The notes below the pieces were generated by a model, which saw only the letters and a program-made list of their open reading frames with translations, made no database searches and had not been told where the DNA came from. Below are positions 1 through 9,208 of a DNA stretch of 22,279 nt, in pieces. The stretch spans positions 1-22,279 of the forward strand of contig DASTCG010000040.1 of NCBI GenBank assembly GCA_035711385.1. The letters are read 5' to 3'. Made by a program: the position numbers and the translations under genes. Positions within the stretch are counted from its first letter, which is position 1, and each line of letters starts with the position of its first letter. The DNA is from JACDAN01 sp035711385. Lineage in GTDB: Bacteria; Actinomycetota; Thermoleophilia; Gaiellales; Gaiellaceae.

Positions 1-723
1 CGGCCGGCCCTGGGTTGGATGACCGCGATCGTCCTGCTCGCGGCGGCGTGGCTCTTCTACTCGCTCGCGCGGAACGCACCGGTGAAGACGCCGCCCACTC
101 AGTACCGACAGGTGCTCCGGTCCGGCTGGCGCCTCTACCGGCTCGCGTTCTTCTACTTCATTACCTTCGGCGGATTCGTCGCGATGGCGTTCCTGCTGCC
201 GACGCTCCTCCAGGACTGGTTCGACTACTCGAAGGGAGAGGCGAGCGCCCGCGCCGCGGGGTTCATCATCGCCGCGACCGTCGCGCGGCCGATCGGAGGC
301 TGGCTCGCCGACCACGCGGGAGCCTACCCGGTGCTCGTGCTGGCGTTCGCGGGCATCGGCATCGACGCGGCCGTGCTGGCGGCGATCGCGTCGGCGCCGC
401 GGATCGTCCCCGTCACGATCGCGTGCCTCACGCTCGGCGCGTTCCTCGGAGCGGGGAACGGGGCCGTCTTCAAGCTCGTTCCGGCCGAGTTCCCGAGCGA
501 TGCCGGTGCGGCCGCCGGCGTGGTCGGTGCGGCCGGCGGACTCGGCGGTTTCTTCCCGCCCGTCTTCGTCGGCCTCGTCAAGGACGCCGAGGGTACGTAC
601 ACGTACGGGTTCGTCGGCCTACTCGTCTTCGTCGCCTTGTGTCTGACCCTGGCGGTCTGGCTGCTGCGGACGGCACCGCTCGCCGAGCTGCGGGGTGCTC
701 CCCCCGCGGGCGCGCGTGGCTGA
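1..723 (+). CDS. narK: NarK-type nitrate/nitrite MFS transporter, C-terminal part (5' end outside window)
   Basis: This is the C-terminal 240 residues of a major facilitator superfamily transporter. The frame is open from base 1, so the N-terminal half lies outside the window, and the ATG at 19 is internal. Hydrophobic segments alternate with short loops. The piece GNGAVFKLVPAEFP matches the glycine-rich nitrate signature of the NarK/NasA family, and RPIGGWLADH is the usual MFS loop motif. Family knowledge: it imports nitrate and/or exports nitrite across the cytoplasmic membrane. The position directly upstream of narGHJI, with the stop overlapping the likely narG start, supports a role feeding the membrane-bound nitrate reductase. 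H+/nitrate symport (NarK1) and nitrate/nitrite antiport (NarK2) cannot be told apart from this half. Confidence 0.9.
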   Translation, partial: RPALGWMTAIVLLAAAWLFYSLARNAPVKTPPTQYRQVLRSGWRLYRLAFFYFITFGGFVAMAFLLPTLLQDWFDYSKGEASARAAGFIIAATVARPIGGWLADHAGAYPVLVLAFAGIGIDAAVLAAIASAPRIVPVTIACLTLGAFLGAGNGAVFKLVPAEFPSDAGAAAGVVGAAGGLGGFFPPVFVGLVKDAEGTYTYGFVGLLVFVALCLTLAVWLLRTAPLAELRGAPPAGARG

Positions 724-3700
724 GCGATCGCGGATCCGCGGCTCGAGCCGCTTCTTCGGCGGCAGCGGGAACGGCTGGAGCGCGCTCTCGGGCCGGGGCC
801 GGGAGTGGGAGTCCTTCTACCGCGATCGCTGGCAGCACGATCGCGTCGTTCGCTCCACCCATGGAGTGAACTGCACGGGCTCCTGCTCGTGGAAGATCCA
901 CGTCAAGGACGGCATCGTCGCCTGGGAGACGCAGCAGACTGACTATCCGTCGAACGGCGTCGACGTACCCGAGTACGAGCCCCGCGGCTGCCCGAGAGGC
1001 GCGTCCTTCAGTTGGTACGTCTACTCACCGCTCCGCGTCCGCTACCCGTACGTGCGTGGCGTGCTGCTCGACCTCTACCGCACGGAGCTCGCCCGCACCG
1101 GCGACCCGGTCGAGGCGTGGGCGGCGGTGGTCGAGGATCCCGACCGCGCGCGGAGCTACAAGTCGTTGCGCGGAAAGGGCGGTTTCGTTCGCGCCTCGTG
1201 GGACGAGGTGGCCGACCTCATCGCGGCTGCGCACGTCCACACGATCCGCCGCTACGGGCCGGACCGGATCGCCGGCTTCACGCCGATCCCGGCTATGTCG
1301 ATGGTCTCGTACGCCGCCGGCACCCGCTTCCTGTCGCTGATCGGCGGCGTCTGTCTCAGCTTCTACGACTGGTACGCGGACCTGCCGCCCGCCTCGCCGC
1401 AGATCTGGGGCGACCAGACCGACGTGCCCGAGTCCGCCGACTGGTGGAACGCCGCGTACGTGATCCTCTGGGGCTCGAACATCCCCCAGACGCGCACCCC
1501 GGACGCCCACTTCTTGACGGAGGCGCGCTACCGGGGGCAGAAGGTCGTGGTCGTGTCACCGGACTTCGCCGGCCACACGAAGTTCGCCGACCACTGGCTC
1601 CCCGCCGAAGCGGGGTCGGACGGGGCGCTCGCCATGGCGATGGGGCACGTGATCTTCAAGGAGTTCTACGTCGACCGGCAGGTGCCGTACTTCGAGCGCT
1701 ATGCGCGCGAGAACACCGATCTCCCGTTCCTGGTAACACTGCGCGAGCGCGGGGGCGCCTGGGTGACGGATCGCTTCCTGCGGGCGTCCGACCTCGGGCA
1801 CCGGAGCGAGCACGCGGAGTGGAAGACCGTCGTGCTCGACACCGCGACCGGCAATCCTGCCGTCCCGAACGGCTCGATCGGCTTCCGCTGGGGGGAAGAG
1901 GGGATGGGGTTCTGGAACCTCGACCTCGGCGAGGTGGAGCCCGCCCTGTCCGTGCTCGGGAGAGAGGACGAGCTCGTCGAGGTGGAGCTGCCGCGCTTCG
2001 ACGTGGGCGGCGACGAGGGCGGCTCTTCCCACCGGCGGGGCGTGCCTGCGAAGCGGATCGGCGACCACCTCGTGACGACCGTCTTCGACCTGCTCGCCGC
2101 GCAGCTCGGGGTCAAGCGGGGCGAGCTGCCGGGCGACTGGCCCTCGGGCTACGACGATCCGAAGCCGTACACACCGGCCTGGCAGGAGACGCACACGGGT
2201 GTCGACGCGGGCCGTGTGATCCGCGTCGCCCGGGAGTTCGCCCGGACCGCCGAGCGGACGAACGGCCGCTCGCTGATCGTCATGGGCGCGGGCACGAATC
2301 ACTGGTATCACTCGGACCAGATCTACCGGGCGATGCTGAACCTCGTCCTCCTGTGCGGCTGCCAGGGGGTGAACGGCGGCGGCTGGGCCCACTACGTCGG
2401 CCAGGAAAAGGTTCGGCCGATCACGGGATGGTCGTCGCTCGCCTTCGCCCTCGACTGGAACCGGCCCCCGCGCCAGCAAGCCACGACGCCGTTCTGGTTC
2501 CTGCTGAGCGACCAGTGGCGCTACCAGCGCACGCGGGCCGGCGAGTACGCATCTCCGATCGGCCGGGGGAAGCTGAAGAACCTGCACCTCGCCGACTGCA
2601 ACGCGTTGGCGGCGCGGCTCGGCTGGATGCCGTCCTTCCCGAGCTTCGACCGGAACCCCCTCGACCTCGCCGATGCAGCCGAGGCCGAAGGTCTCGAGCC
2701 CGCGGAGTACGTCGTCCGGGAGCTCCGAGAGGGGCGCCTGCGCTTCGCCGCAGAGGATCCCGACGCACCGCAGAACTACCCGCGCGTACTGACGCTCTGG
2801 CGCGCCAACCTGCTGGGCTCCTCGAGCAAGGGCCACGAGTACTTCCTCCGCTACGTGCTCGGCGTTCCCGACGCCGCGATTCGCAACAGCGAGGCGGCCG
2901 AGGAGTTCCGGCCGGAGGAGGTGGTCTGGCGCGAGGAGGCACCGACCGGGAAGATCGACCTCTTCACGACGATCGACTTCCGGATGAACGGGTCGGCGCT
3001 CTACTCCGACGTCGTGCTGCCGGCCGCGACCTGGTACGAGAAGCACGACCTCTCCTCGACCGACCTCCACCCGTTCGTGCACTCGTTCAACCCGGCGATC
3101 CCGCCGCCGTGGGAGACGCGAAGCGACTTCGACGTCTTCAGACTGATCGCCGAGTCGTTCAGCCGCCTCGCTGAGCGCCATCTCGGCACTCGGCGCGACA
3201 TCGTGGCCGCACCTCTGCTGCACGACACGCCGGACGAGCTCGCCCAGCCGTTCGGCGAGGTGCGCGACTGGAGAGCCGGGGAGTGCGAGCCGGTGCCGGG
3301 CAAGACGATGCCGAAGCTCGCCGTGGTCGAGCGCGACTACGGCGCCGTGCTCGACAAGTGGCTCACCCTGGGCCCCCTCGTCGAGGAGCTCGGAACCGCC
3401 GCGAAGGGGATCTCGTGGCAACCGCTCGCGGAGGTCGATGAGCTGCGCCGCCGCAACGGCGAGGTGAACGGCCGCCCGAGCCTCGCCCGCGACGTCGACT
3501 GGTGCGAGGCGATTCTCGCGCTCTCCGGGGTGACCAACGGCCGGCTGGCGCTCGAAGGCTTCCGCGCCCTGGAGCAACGAACGGGAAAGCCGCTCGTCGA
3601 CCTGGCCGAGGAGACGGCCGACGTGCGCATCGCCTTCGGCGACACGCAGGTTCAGCCGCGCAAGGTGATCGCTTCGCCGGAGTGGTCGGGGCTCGAGTCG

Positions 3701-4348
3701 CGCGAGCGCCGTTATTCCCCGTTCACCATCAACGTCGAGCGACGCGTTCCCTGGCGGACACTGACGGGCCGGCAGCAGTTCTACGTCGACCACGAGTGGT
3801 TGCTCGAGTTCGGAGAAGGACTCCCAGTCTTCCGGCCGCCAATCGACGTCATCCGCCACGTGGGCGAGCAGTTCTCCGGCGAGTCGGACCGGGCCGAGGT
3901 GCACATCCGCTGGCTCTCTCCGCACTCGAAGTGGTCGATCCACTCCGAGTTCCAGGACAACCTGCACATGCTGACGCTCTTCCGCGGCGGTCCCGTCACG
4001 TGGCTCTCGGTCGAGGACGCCGATGCGATCGGCGTCAAGGACAACGACTGGGTCGAGGTGTTCAACCGGAACGGGGTGATCACCTGTCGGGCGGTCGTCT
4101 CGCACCGCGTTCCGAAGGGGATCGGGCTCATGTACCACTCGCAGGACCGGCACGTGAACGTGCCGAAGAGCGAGCTCTCCGGGACCCGCGGCGGCACCGA
4201 CAACTCGGTGACGCGCATCTCGATCAAGCCGACCCTGCTCGTGGGCGGCTACGCGCAGCTCTCCTACGGCTTCAACTACTACGGGCCGACCGGGCCGCAG
4301 CGCGACGAGCTCGCGGTCGTCCGGAAGCTGCAGGAGGTCGACTACTGA
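716..4348 (+). CDS. narG: Respiratory nitrate reductase, catalytic alpha subunit NarG
   Basis: Molybdenum bis-MGD catalytic subunit that reduces nitrate to nitrite on the cytoplasmic side of the NarGHI complex, about 1210 residues and full length for the family. Counting from an alternative GTG at 695, the FS0 [4Fe-4S] ligands are His56, Cys60, Cys64 (HGVNCTGSCSW) and Cys99 (RGCPRG). Asp225 in FYDWYADLPP corresponds to the Mo-ligating Asp222 of E. coli NarG. The GDQTDVPESADWWN and WGSNIPQTRTPDAH blocks are typical. There is no twin-arginine signal, which fits a cytoplasm-facing enzyme. I chose GTG 716 because it overlaps the narK stop (GTGGCTGA), but no good Shine-Dalgarno decides between 695 and 716. 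The stop overlaps the narH start by one base. Confidence 0.96.
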   Translation: MAERSRIRGSSRFFGGSGNGWSALSGRGREWESFYRDRWQHDRVVRSTHGVNCTGSCSWKIHVKDGIVAWETQQTDYPSNGVDVPEYEPRGCPRGASFSWYVYSPLRVRYPYVRGVLLDLYRTELARTGDPVEAWAAVVEDPDRARSYKSLRGKGGFVRASWDEVADLIAAAHVHTIRRYGPDRIAGFTPIPAMSMVSYAAGTRFLSLIGGVCLSFYDWYADLPPASPQIWGDQTDVPESADWWNAAYVILWGSNIPQTRTPDAHFLTEARYRGQKVVVVSPDFAGHTKFADHWLPAEAGSDGALAMAMGHVIFKEFYVDRQVPYFERYARENTDLPFLVTLRERGGAWVTDRFLRASDLGHRSEHAEWKTVVLDTATGNPAVPNGSIGFRWGEEGMGFWNLDLGEVEPALSVLGREDELVEVELPRFDVGGDEGGSSHRRGVPAKRIGDHLVTTVFDLLAAQLGVKRGELPGDWPSGYDDPKPYTPAWQETHTGVDAGRVIRVAREFARTAERTNGRSLIVMGAGTNHWYHSDQIYRAMLNLVLLCGCQGVNGGGWAHYVGQEKVRPITGWSSLAFALDWNRPPRQQATTPFWFLLSDQWRYQRTRAGEYASPIGRGKLKNLHLADCNALAARLGWMPSFPSFDRNPLDLADAAEAEGLEPAEYVVRELREGRLRFAAEDPDAPQNYPRVLTLWRANLLGSSSKGHEYFLRYVLGVPDAAIRNSEAAEEFRPEEVVWREEAPTGKIDLFTTIDFRMNGSALYSDVVLPAATWYEKHDLSSTDLHPFVHSFNPAIPPPWETRSDFDVFRLIAESFSRLAERHLGTRRDIVAAPLLHDTPDELAQPFGEVRDWRAGECEPVPGKTMPKLAVVERDYGAVLDKWLTLGPLVEELGTAAKGISWQPLAEVDELRRRNGEVNGRPSLARDVDWCEAILALSGVTNGRLALEGFRALEQRTGKPLVDLAEETADVRIAFGDTQVQPRKVIASPEWSGLESRERRYSPFTINVERRVPWRTLTGRQQFYVDHEWLLEFGEGLPVFRPPIDVIRHVGEQFSGESDRAEVHIRWLSPHSKWSIHSEFQDNLHMLTLFRGGPVTWLSVEDADAIGVKDNDWVEVFNRNGVITCRAVVSHRVPKGIGLMYHSQDRHVNVPKSELSGTRGGTDNSVTRISIKPTLLVGGYAQLSYGFNYYGPTGPQRDELAVVRKLQEVDY

Positions 4349-5820
4349 TGCGGGTTCGCGCCCAGATCTCGATGGTCATGAACCTCGACAAGTGCATCGG
4401 CTGCCACACCTGCTCGGTCACCTGCAAGAACGTCTGGACGAACCGCCGCGGGGCCGAGTACATGTGGTTCAACGACGTCGAGACGAAGCCGGGCGTCGGC
4501 TATCCCAAGCGCTGGGAGGACCAGGAGCAGTGGAAGGGAGGCTGGGAGCTCGACCGGCGCGGGCGGCTGCGACTCAAGGCAGGCGGGCCGGCTCGCAAGC
4601 TCGCGAGCCTCTTCTTCAACCCCGACCTGCCGACGCTCGAGGACTACTACGAGCCGTGGACCTACGACTACGAGACGCTGACGACGGCACCGGTGCAGAA
4701 GCATCAGCCCGTCGCCCGCCCGGAGTCGCAGGTCACCGGCGAGCCGCTCGACCTCCAGTGGGGGCCGAACTGGGAAGACGATCTCGCCGGCGCACCGGAG
4801 CGGGCGACCGCGGACCCAAATCTGCGCGAAGGCGCCGAGGAGCAGGTGCGCCTCGAGTACGAGCGTGCGTTCATGTTCTACCTCCCGCGCATCTGCGAGC
4901 ACTGTCTCAACCCCTCGTGCGTCGCGTCCTGTCCCTCGGGCGCGATGTACAAGCGAGACGAGGACGGGGTCGTTCTCGTCGACCAGGACGCCTGCCGCAG
5001 CTGGCGGCTCTGCGTCTCGGGCTGTCCGTACAAGAAGACCTACTTCAACTGGCAGAGCGGGAAGGCGGAGAAGTGCACGCTCTGCTACCCCCGGCTCGAG
5101 ACGGGACAGCCCACGGTCTGCTCGGAGACCTGCGTCGGCCGCATCCGTTACCTCGGCGTCGTCCTCTACGACGCCGATCGCGTCGAGGAGGCGGCGTCGG
5201 TTCCCGCGGAGAAGGACCTGCTCGACGCGCAGCTCTCGCTCTTCCTCGACCCGCGCGACCCTGAGGTCCGCGAGCAGGCGGCAAGGGACGGGATCGCCGA
5301 CGACTGGCTGCAGGCGGCGGAGCGCTCGCCCGTGTACACGCTCGCGGTCGACCACCGTGTCGCGCTCCCGCTGCACCCCGAGTACCGGACGCTGCCGATG
5401 GTCTGGTACGTGCCTCCGCTCTCGCCGGTGATGAGCATGATCGAGGGCGAAGGCTCCGAGGCCGATCCCGACGACGTCTTCCCCGCGATCGAGGAGCTGC
5501 GCATTCCCGTCAGGTACCTCGCCAACATGCTCACGGCGGGCGACGAGGAGCCGGTGCGCGTTGCCCTCAAGCGGCTCGCCGCCATGCGCCGGTACATGCG
5601 GGAGCAGAACCTCGGCGCGGAGCCCGATCCCGCGATCGCCGAGGCGGTCGGCCTCACGCCCGAGTCCGTCGAGAAGATGTTCCGCCTCCTCGCGATCGCG
5701 AAGTTCCACGACCGCTACGTGATTCCGCAGGCGCATCCGGAGGTCGCAGGCGGCGTGGCCGAGCTCCAGGGTGCCGGAGGCATCGCGCGCCCGAGCCGCT
5801 TCACGAGGAGGCTCCTGTGA
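4348..5820 (+). CDS. narH: Respiratory nitrate reductase, iron-sulfur beta subunit NarH
   Basis: Electron-transfer subunit of 490 residues that passes electrons from NarI haem to NarG. Four cysteine groups are visible: Cys16/19/22/26 (CIGCHTCSVTC), Cys183/186/191/195 (CEHCLNPSCVASC), Cys216/222/226 and Cys243/246/258/262. In the third group Trp219 stands where a fourth cysteine would be (CRSWRLCVSGCPYKK). In E. coli NarH this substitution defines the [3Fe-4S] centre, so three [4Fe-4S] clusters and one [3Fe-4S] cluster are expected. AGGAGG at 4332-4337 sits 10 bases before the ATG, and the ATG shares its A with the narG TGA. The open frame extends far upstream, but only 4348 agrees with the family N terminus. 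Confidence 0.96.
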   Translation: MRVRAQISMVMNLDKCIGCHTCSVTCKNVWTNRRGAEYMWFNDVETKPGVGYPKRWEDQEQWKGGWELDRRGRLRLKAGGPARKLASLFFNPDLPTLEDYYEPWTYDYETLTTAPVQKHQPVARPESQVTGEPLDLQWGPNWEDDLAGAPERATADPNLREGAEEQVRLEYERAFMFYLPRICEHCLNPSCVASCPSGAMYKRDEDGVVLVDQDACRSWRLCVSGCPYKKTYFNWQSGKAEKCTLCYPRLETGQPTVCSETCVGRIRYLGVVLYDADRVEEAASVPAEKDLLDAQLSLFLDPRDPEVREQAARDGIADDWLQAAERSPVYTLAVDHRVALPLHPEYRTLPMVWYVPPLSPVMSMIEGEGSEADPDDVFPAIEELRIPVRYLANMLTAGDEEPVRVALKRLAAMRRYMREQNLGAEPDPAIAEAVGLTPESVEKMFRLLAIAKFHDRYVIPQAHPEVAGGVAELQGAGGIARPSRFTRRLL

Positions 5821-6398
5821 AGAGGCCGTGGCTGCTGCTCTCGGCGCTGCTCCAGTATCCGGACGCCGCGCTCCTCGAGGCCGTGCAGGAGCTCGGGCCA
5901 CTCGCCGTGGGAGATCGACGCCTCGAGCGCTTTCTCGCGTGGCTCGACGAGACGCCTCTCCGCGACGTGGAGGAGGGCTACGTCCGCTCCTTCGACTTCG
6001 ACCGCCGGGCCAGCCTCCATCTCACGTACCACACGCATGGCGACCGCCGGCAGCGAGGGCTCGAGCTCGTTCGCCTGAAGCGGCGTTTCGCGGAGGCCGG
6101 CCTCCCCCTGACCGCGAGCGAGCTGCCCGACTACCTGCCGGTGCTGCTCGAGTTCGCGGCGCTCGCTCCCCCGGCCGGGGAAACCCTGCTGAACGAGCTG
6201 AGAGCACCGCTCGAGCTCGTCCGCTCGCGGCTCCACGACACGGGCAGCCCGTATGCCAACCTGCTCGACTCGCTGGTCGGATCGCTTCCGAGGCCCACGA
6301 AGGCCCAGCTCGCCGCCGCGCGCCGACTGGCGGGCGAGGGCCCGCCGAGCGAGCTCGTCGGCCTCGAGCCGGCGTCGGAGCCGGCAGCGACAGCATGA
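5817..6398 (+). CDS. narJ: Nitrate reductase assembly chaperone NarJ (delta subunit)
   Basis: Cytoplasmic TorD/DmsD-type redox-enzyme maturation chaperone of 193 residues, shorter than the roughly 236 of E. coli NarJ but normal for actinobacteria. It is not part of the final enzyme; in studied systems NarJ binds apo-NarG and allows Mo cofactor insertion and membrane attachment. Diagnostic blocks are an N-terminal LLSALLQYPD helix, YVRSFDFDRRASLHLTYHTHG (residues about 56-76) and ELPDYLPVLLEF. The start is GTG overlapping the narH stop as GTGA, with a strong GAGGAGG at 5805-5811 five bases upstream. The stop overlaps the narI ATG (ATGA). Its place between narH and narI is the conserved order. 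Confidence 0.93.
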   Translation: MKRPWLLLSALLQYPDAALLEAVQELGPLAVGDRRLERFLAWLDETPLRDVEEGYVRSFDFDRRASLHLTYHTHGDRRQRGLELVRLKRRFAEAGLPLTASELPDYLPVLLEFAALAPPAGETLLNELRAPLELVRSRLHDTGSPYANLLDSLVGSLPRPTKAQLAAARRLAGEGPPSELVGLEPASEPAATA

Positions 6399-7123
6399 CC
6401 CGACTCGACTTCTTCCTCTGGGTCGTCTTCCCCTATCTCTGCGTCGCCACGTTCGCCCTCGGCCACGTGTGGCGCTACCGCCGCGACCAGTACACGTGGA
6501 CGGCCCGTTCGACGCAGCTCCTGGAGCGGCCGCTGCTCCGGGCCGGCAGCCTGCTCTTCCACTTCGGGATCCTCGCCGCCATCGGCGGCCATGTGCTCGG
6601 CATCCTCGTTCCCGACTCGTGGACCGAGGCGGTCGGTTTCGGGGACAACGCCTATCACTGGGTCGCGGCGCTCGCGGGGGGTATCTCGGGCGTCGCGATC
6701 GTGGCGGGCTTCTCGATCCTCGTCTACCGCAGGCTCCGGATCGGACGCGTGCGCGCGACCACGACTCGCAGCGACCTGTTCCTCTATCCCGTGCTCGCCG
6801 CGACGATCCTGTTCGGGATGCTGGCCACGGTCTGGGGGACCGCGATCGACCGCTACGCCTACCGCGAAACCGTCAGCCCCTGGTTCCGAGGGATCTTCCT
6901 TCTCCACCCGCACGAGACGCTGATGGCGAACGCCTCGTTCCTGTTCCAGGCCCATGCCCTCACCGCGTGGCTCCTCTTCGCCATCTGGCCGTTCACGAGG
7001 CTCGTCCATGCCTGGAGCGTCCCGATCGCGTACCTGAGCCGCGCGCCGATTCTCTATCGCCGCCGAGAGCCGAGGTCCGTGACGGCCGCAGCGGTCGTTG
7101 ACCCGGTTCGAACCGAGCGGTAG
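6395..7123 (+). CDS. narI: Respiratory nitrate reductase, cytochrome b gamma subunit NarI
   Basis: Membrane diheme cytochrome b of 242 residues that oxidises quinol and anchors NarGH. Five hydrophobic segments are visible. The four haem b ligands are present as His56 and His66 (FHFGILAAIGGH) and His187 and His205 (FQAHALTAWLL and TRLVHAWSVP), the same residue numbers as in E. coli NarI. ATG 6395 overlaps the narJ stop as ATGA. The larger open frame starting at 5771 is only this frame read through narJ. The last 25 or so residues are an Arg/Val-rich tail of no clear function. With this gene the structural operon narGHJI is complete. Confidence 0.95.
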   Translation: MTRLDFFLWVVFPYLCVATFALGHVWRYRRDQYTWTARSTQLLERPLLRAGSLLFHFGILAAIGGHVLGILVPDSWTEAVGFGDNAYHWVAALAGGISGVAIVAGFSILVYRRLRIGRVRATTTRSDLFLYPVLAATILFGMLATVWGTAIDRYAYRETVSPWFRGIFLLHPHETLMANASFLFQAHALTAWLLFAIWPFTRLVHAWSVPIAYLSRAPILYRRREPRSVTAAAVVDPVRTER

Positions 7124-7202
7124 CTTCGATCCGCCCTGACCTGAATCGACGTGCCAGGAGCTGCCCGCCCGAGCCCGGCGGACGGCTGGAAAGGACGCGC
7201 GC

Positions 7203-9122
7203 ATGGGCCGGTTCGAGGAGATCTACCGGCACTCACTGGAGGATCCGGAGGAATTCTGGGCCGGCGCGGCCGCGGCGATCGATTGGGTCGAACCGTGGGA
7301 GCGGGTGCTCGACGATTCGCGCGCGCCGATCTACCGCTGGTTTACGGGGGGCCGCCTCAACACGTGCCACAACGCGCTCGACCGACACGTGGACGCAGGC
7401 CGGGGCGATCAGCTCGCGCTCGTCTACGACTCGCCTGTCACGGAGACGACGCGGACGTTCACCTATCGAGAGTTGCGCGATGCGGTCGCCGGGTTCGCGG
7501 GCGCGCTCGCGGCCAGAGGGGTGGAGCGCGGCGATCGGGTGATCGTCTACATGCCGATGGTGCCCGAGGCGGTGATCGCGATGCTCGCCTGTGCACGGCT
7601 CGGTGCGATCCACTCGGTCGTCTTCGGCGGTTTCGCGGCGAACGAGCTGGCGAGCCGCATCGAGGACGCCAAGCCGAAGGTGGTCGTCTCGGCCTCGTGC
7701 GGGATCGAGCCGGGGCGTCTGGTTCCGTACAAACCGTTGCTCGACGCGGCGATCGCGCTCGTCGAGGAGAAGCCGGAGTGCAGCATCGTGCTCCAGCGCC
7801 CGATGCTCGAGGCCGACCTCGGTTTCGATCGGGACCTCGACTGGCACGATGCCGTCTCGGCTGCCGAGCCCGAGGGCTGCGTGCCGGTCGAGGCGACGGA
7901 TCCGCTCTACATCCTCTACACGTCGGGGACGACCGGTCAGCCGAAGGGGATCGTGCGTGACAACGGCGGGCACGCGGTCGCGCTCGAGTGGACGATGAAG
8001 CACGTCTACGACGTCGATGCCGGCGAGGTGTACTGGGCTGCCTCCGACGTCGGCTGGGTCGTCGGACACTCCTACATCGTGTACGCGCCGCTCCTTCACG
8101 GCTGTACGACGGTGCTCTACGAGGGCAAGCCGGTCGGCACTCCCGACGCCGGTGCGTTCTGGCGCGTGATCGCCGAACACGACGTCTGCACGCTCTTCAC
8201 CGCACCGACCGCCTTTCGCGCGATCCGCCAGCAGGACCCGGACGGCACCCTGATCGGGCGCCACGACCTCTCGGGCTTTCGGGCCCTCTTCCTGGCCGGC
8301 GAGCGCTGCGACCCCGAGACGCTCGGTTGGGCGGAGCAGAAGCTCGGAGTGCCGGTGATCGACCACTGGTGGCAGACCGAGACCGGTTGGCCGATCGTCG
8401 CCAACTGCCTCGGAATCGAGCGGCTCCCCGTCGTTCCAGGCTCCGCGACGCGCGCCGTACCAGGCTGGGACGTACGTGTACTGGGCGGCGGTGGCAGCGA
8501 GCTTGCGAGCGGCGACATCGGCGCGCTGGCGGTGAAGCTGCCCATGCCGCCCGGTTCATCGCCAACGCTCTGGAACGCGGACGAGCGCTTTCGCGAGACG
8601 TACCTCACTGCCTTTCCCGGCTACTACCAGACGGCCGATGCCGGGTACGTCGACGATGCCGGCTACGTGTTCGTCATGTCGCGGACGGACGACATCATCA
8701 ACGTCGCCGCACACCGGCTCTCGACGGGGGCGATCGAGGAGGTTCTGGCGTCGCACCCGGACGTTGCCGAGTGCGCGGTGATCGGCGTGGCGGACGAGCT
8801 CAAGGGCCAGCTGCCCATCGGCTTCCTCGTCTTGAAGGCGGGAGTCGATCGGCCGGACGCGGAGATCACTGCGGAGGTCGTGCAGCTCGTGCGCGAACGG
8901 ATCGGTCCTGTTGCCTCGTTCAGGATCGCCGTAATCGTCGAGCGCCTGCCCAAGACCCGATCCGGCAAGATCCTGCGGGGGACGATGCGCCGGATCGCGG
9001 ACGGCGAGGAATACACGACCCCGGCGACGATCGACGACCCGGCGATCCTCCACGAGATGGCCGAGGCCCTCCGCGGCGTGGGCTACGGACAGCTGCAGCC
9101 TGCATCCGTGCGCGGCGGCTGA
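7203..9122 (+). CDS. prpE: Acyl-CoA synthetase of the propionyl-CoA synthetase (PrpE) type
   Basis: ANL-superfamily ligase of 639 residues that would activate a short-chain carboxylate, most likely propionate, to its CoA thioester through an acyl-adenylate. The P-loop-like motif YTSGTTGQPKG lies at residues 239-249 and is followed by IVRDNGGHAVAL, which is typical of PrpE; acetyl-CoA synthetases usually have VLHTTGGY there. GWVVGHSYIVYAPLLHG and WWQTETGWPI are further family blocks. The C-terminal PKTRSGKILRG contains Lys589, the conserved catalytic lysine that is a known acetylation target in the family. GGAAAGGA about 8 bases before the ATG supports the start. The gene lies 79 bases after narI on the same strand and may be cotranscribed. 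Acetate, butyrate or acrylate are possible alternative substrates. Confidence 0.9.
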   Translation: MGRFEEIYRHSLEDPEEFWAGAAAAIDWVEPWERVLDDSRAPIYRWFTGGRLNTCHNALDRHVDAGRGDQLALVYDSPVTETTRTFTYRELRDAVAGFAGALAARGVERGDRVIVYMPMVPEAVIAMLACARLGAIHSVVFGGFAANELASRIEDAKPKVVVSASCGIEPGRLVPYKPLLDAAIALVEEKPECSIVLQRPMLEADLGFDRDLDWHDAVSAAEPEGCVPVEATDPLYILYTSGTTGQPKGIVRDNGGHAVALEWTMKHVYDVDAGEVYWAASDVGWVVGHSYIVYAPLLHGCTTVLYEGKPVGTPDAGAFWRVIAEHDVCTLFTAPTAFRAIRQQDPDGTLIGRHDLSGFRALFLAGERCDPETLGWAEQKLGVPVIDHWWQTETGWPIVANCLGIERLPVVPGSATRAVPGWDVRVLGGGGSELASGDIGALAVKLPMPPGSSPTLWNADERFRETYLTAFPGYYQTADAGYVDDAGYVFVMSRTDDIINVAAHRLSTGAIEEVLASHPDVAECAVIGVADELKGQLPIGFLVLKAGVDRPDAEITAEVVQLVRERIGPVASFRIAVIVERLPKTRSGKILRGTMRRIADGEEYTTPATIDDPAILHEMAEALRGVGYGQLQPASVRGG

Positions 9123-9208
9123 ACCCGGCGACAGCTCGACCGCAATCCGCTCGCCCACCCGGCCCGTACGGCTAGCACGGAAGGGCCACGCCTAGTCAAG
9201 GAGTGTGA

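Noticed and set aside
695..715. NarG start at GTG 695, and a possible Tat signal at the NarG N terminus
   Set aside because: The extra residues (LPPRARV) are not conserved-looking and would deepen the overlap with narK. No RRxFLK motif with a hydrophobic core exists, so a periplasm-facing enzyme is not supported.
1556..4153. 865-codon open frame on the minus strand opposite narG
   Set aside because: It is an antisense shadow of a strongly conserved narG sequence. High GC keeps stops rare, and its translation is low-complexity His/Arg/Val/Pro-rich without a domain.
4342..5901. 519-codon minus-strand frame opposite narH
   Set aside because: It lies entirely antisense to narH and the narJ start, whose family identity is certain. 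The translation shows no recognisable motif.
7100..7120. GGTTCGAACC resembling a tRNA T-loop near the narI stop
   Set aside because: It is a simple palindrome in the narI tail. No acceptor, D or anticodon stems can be folded around it.
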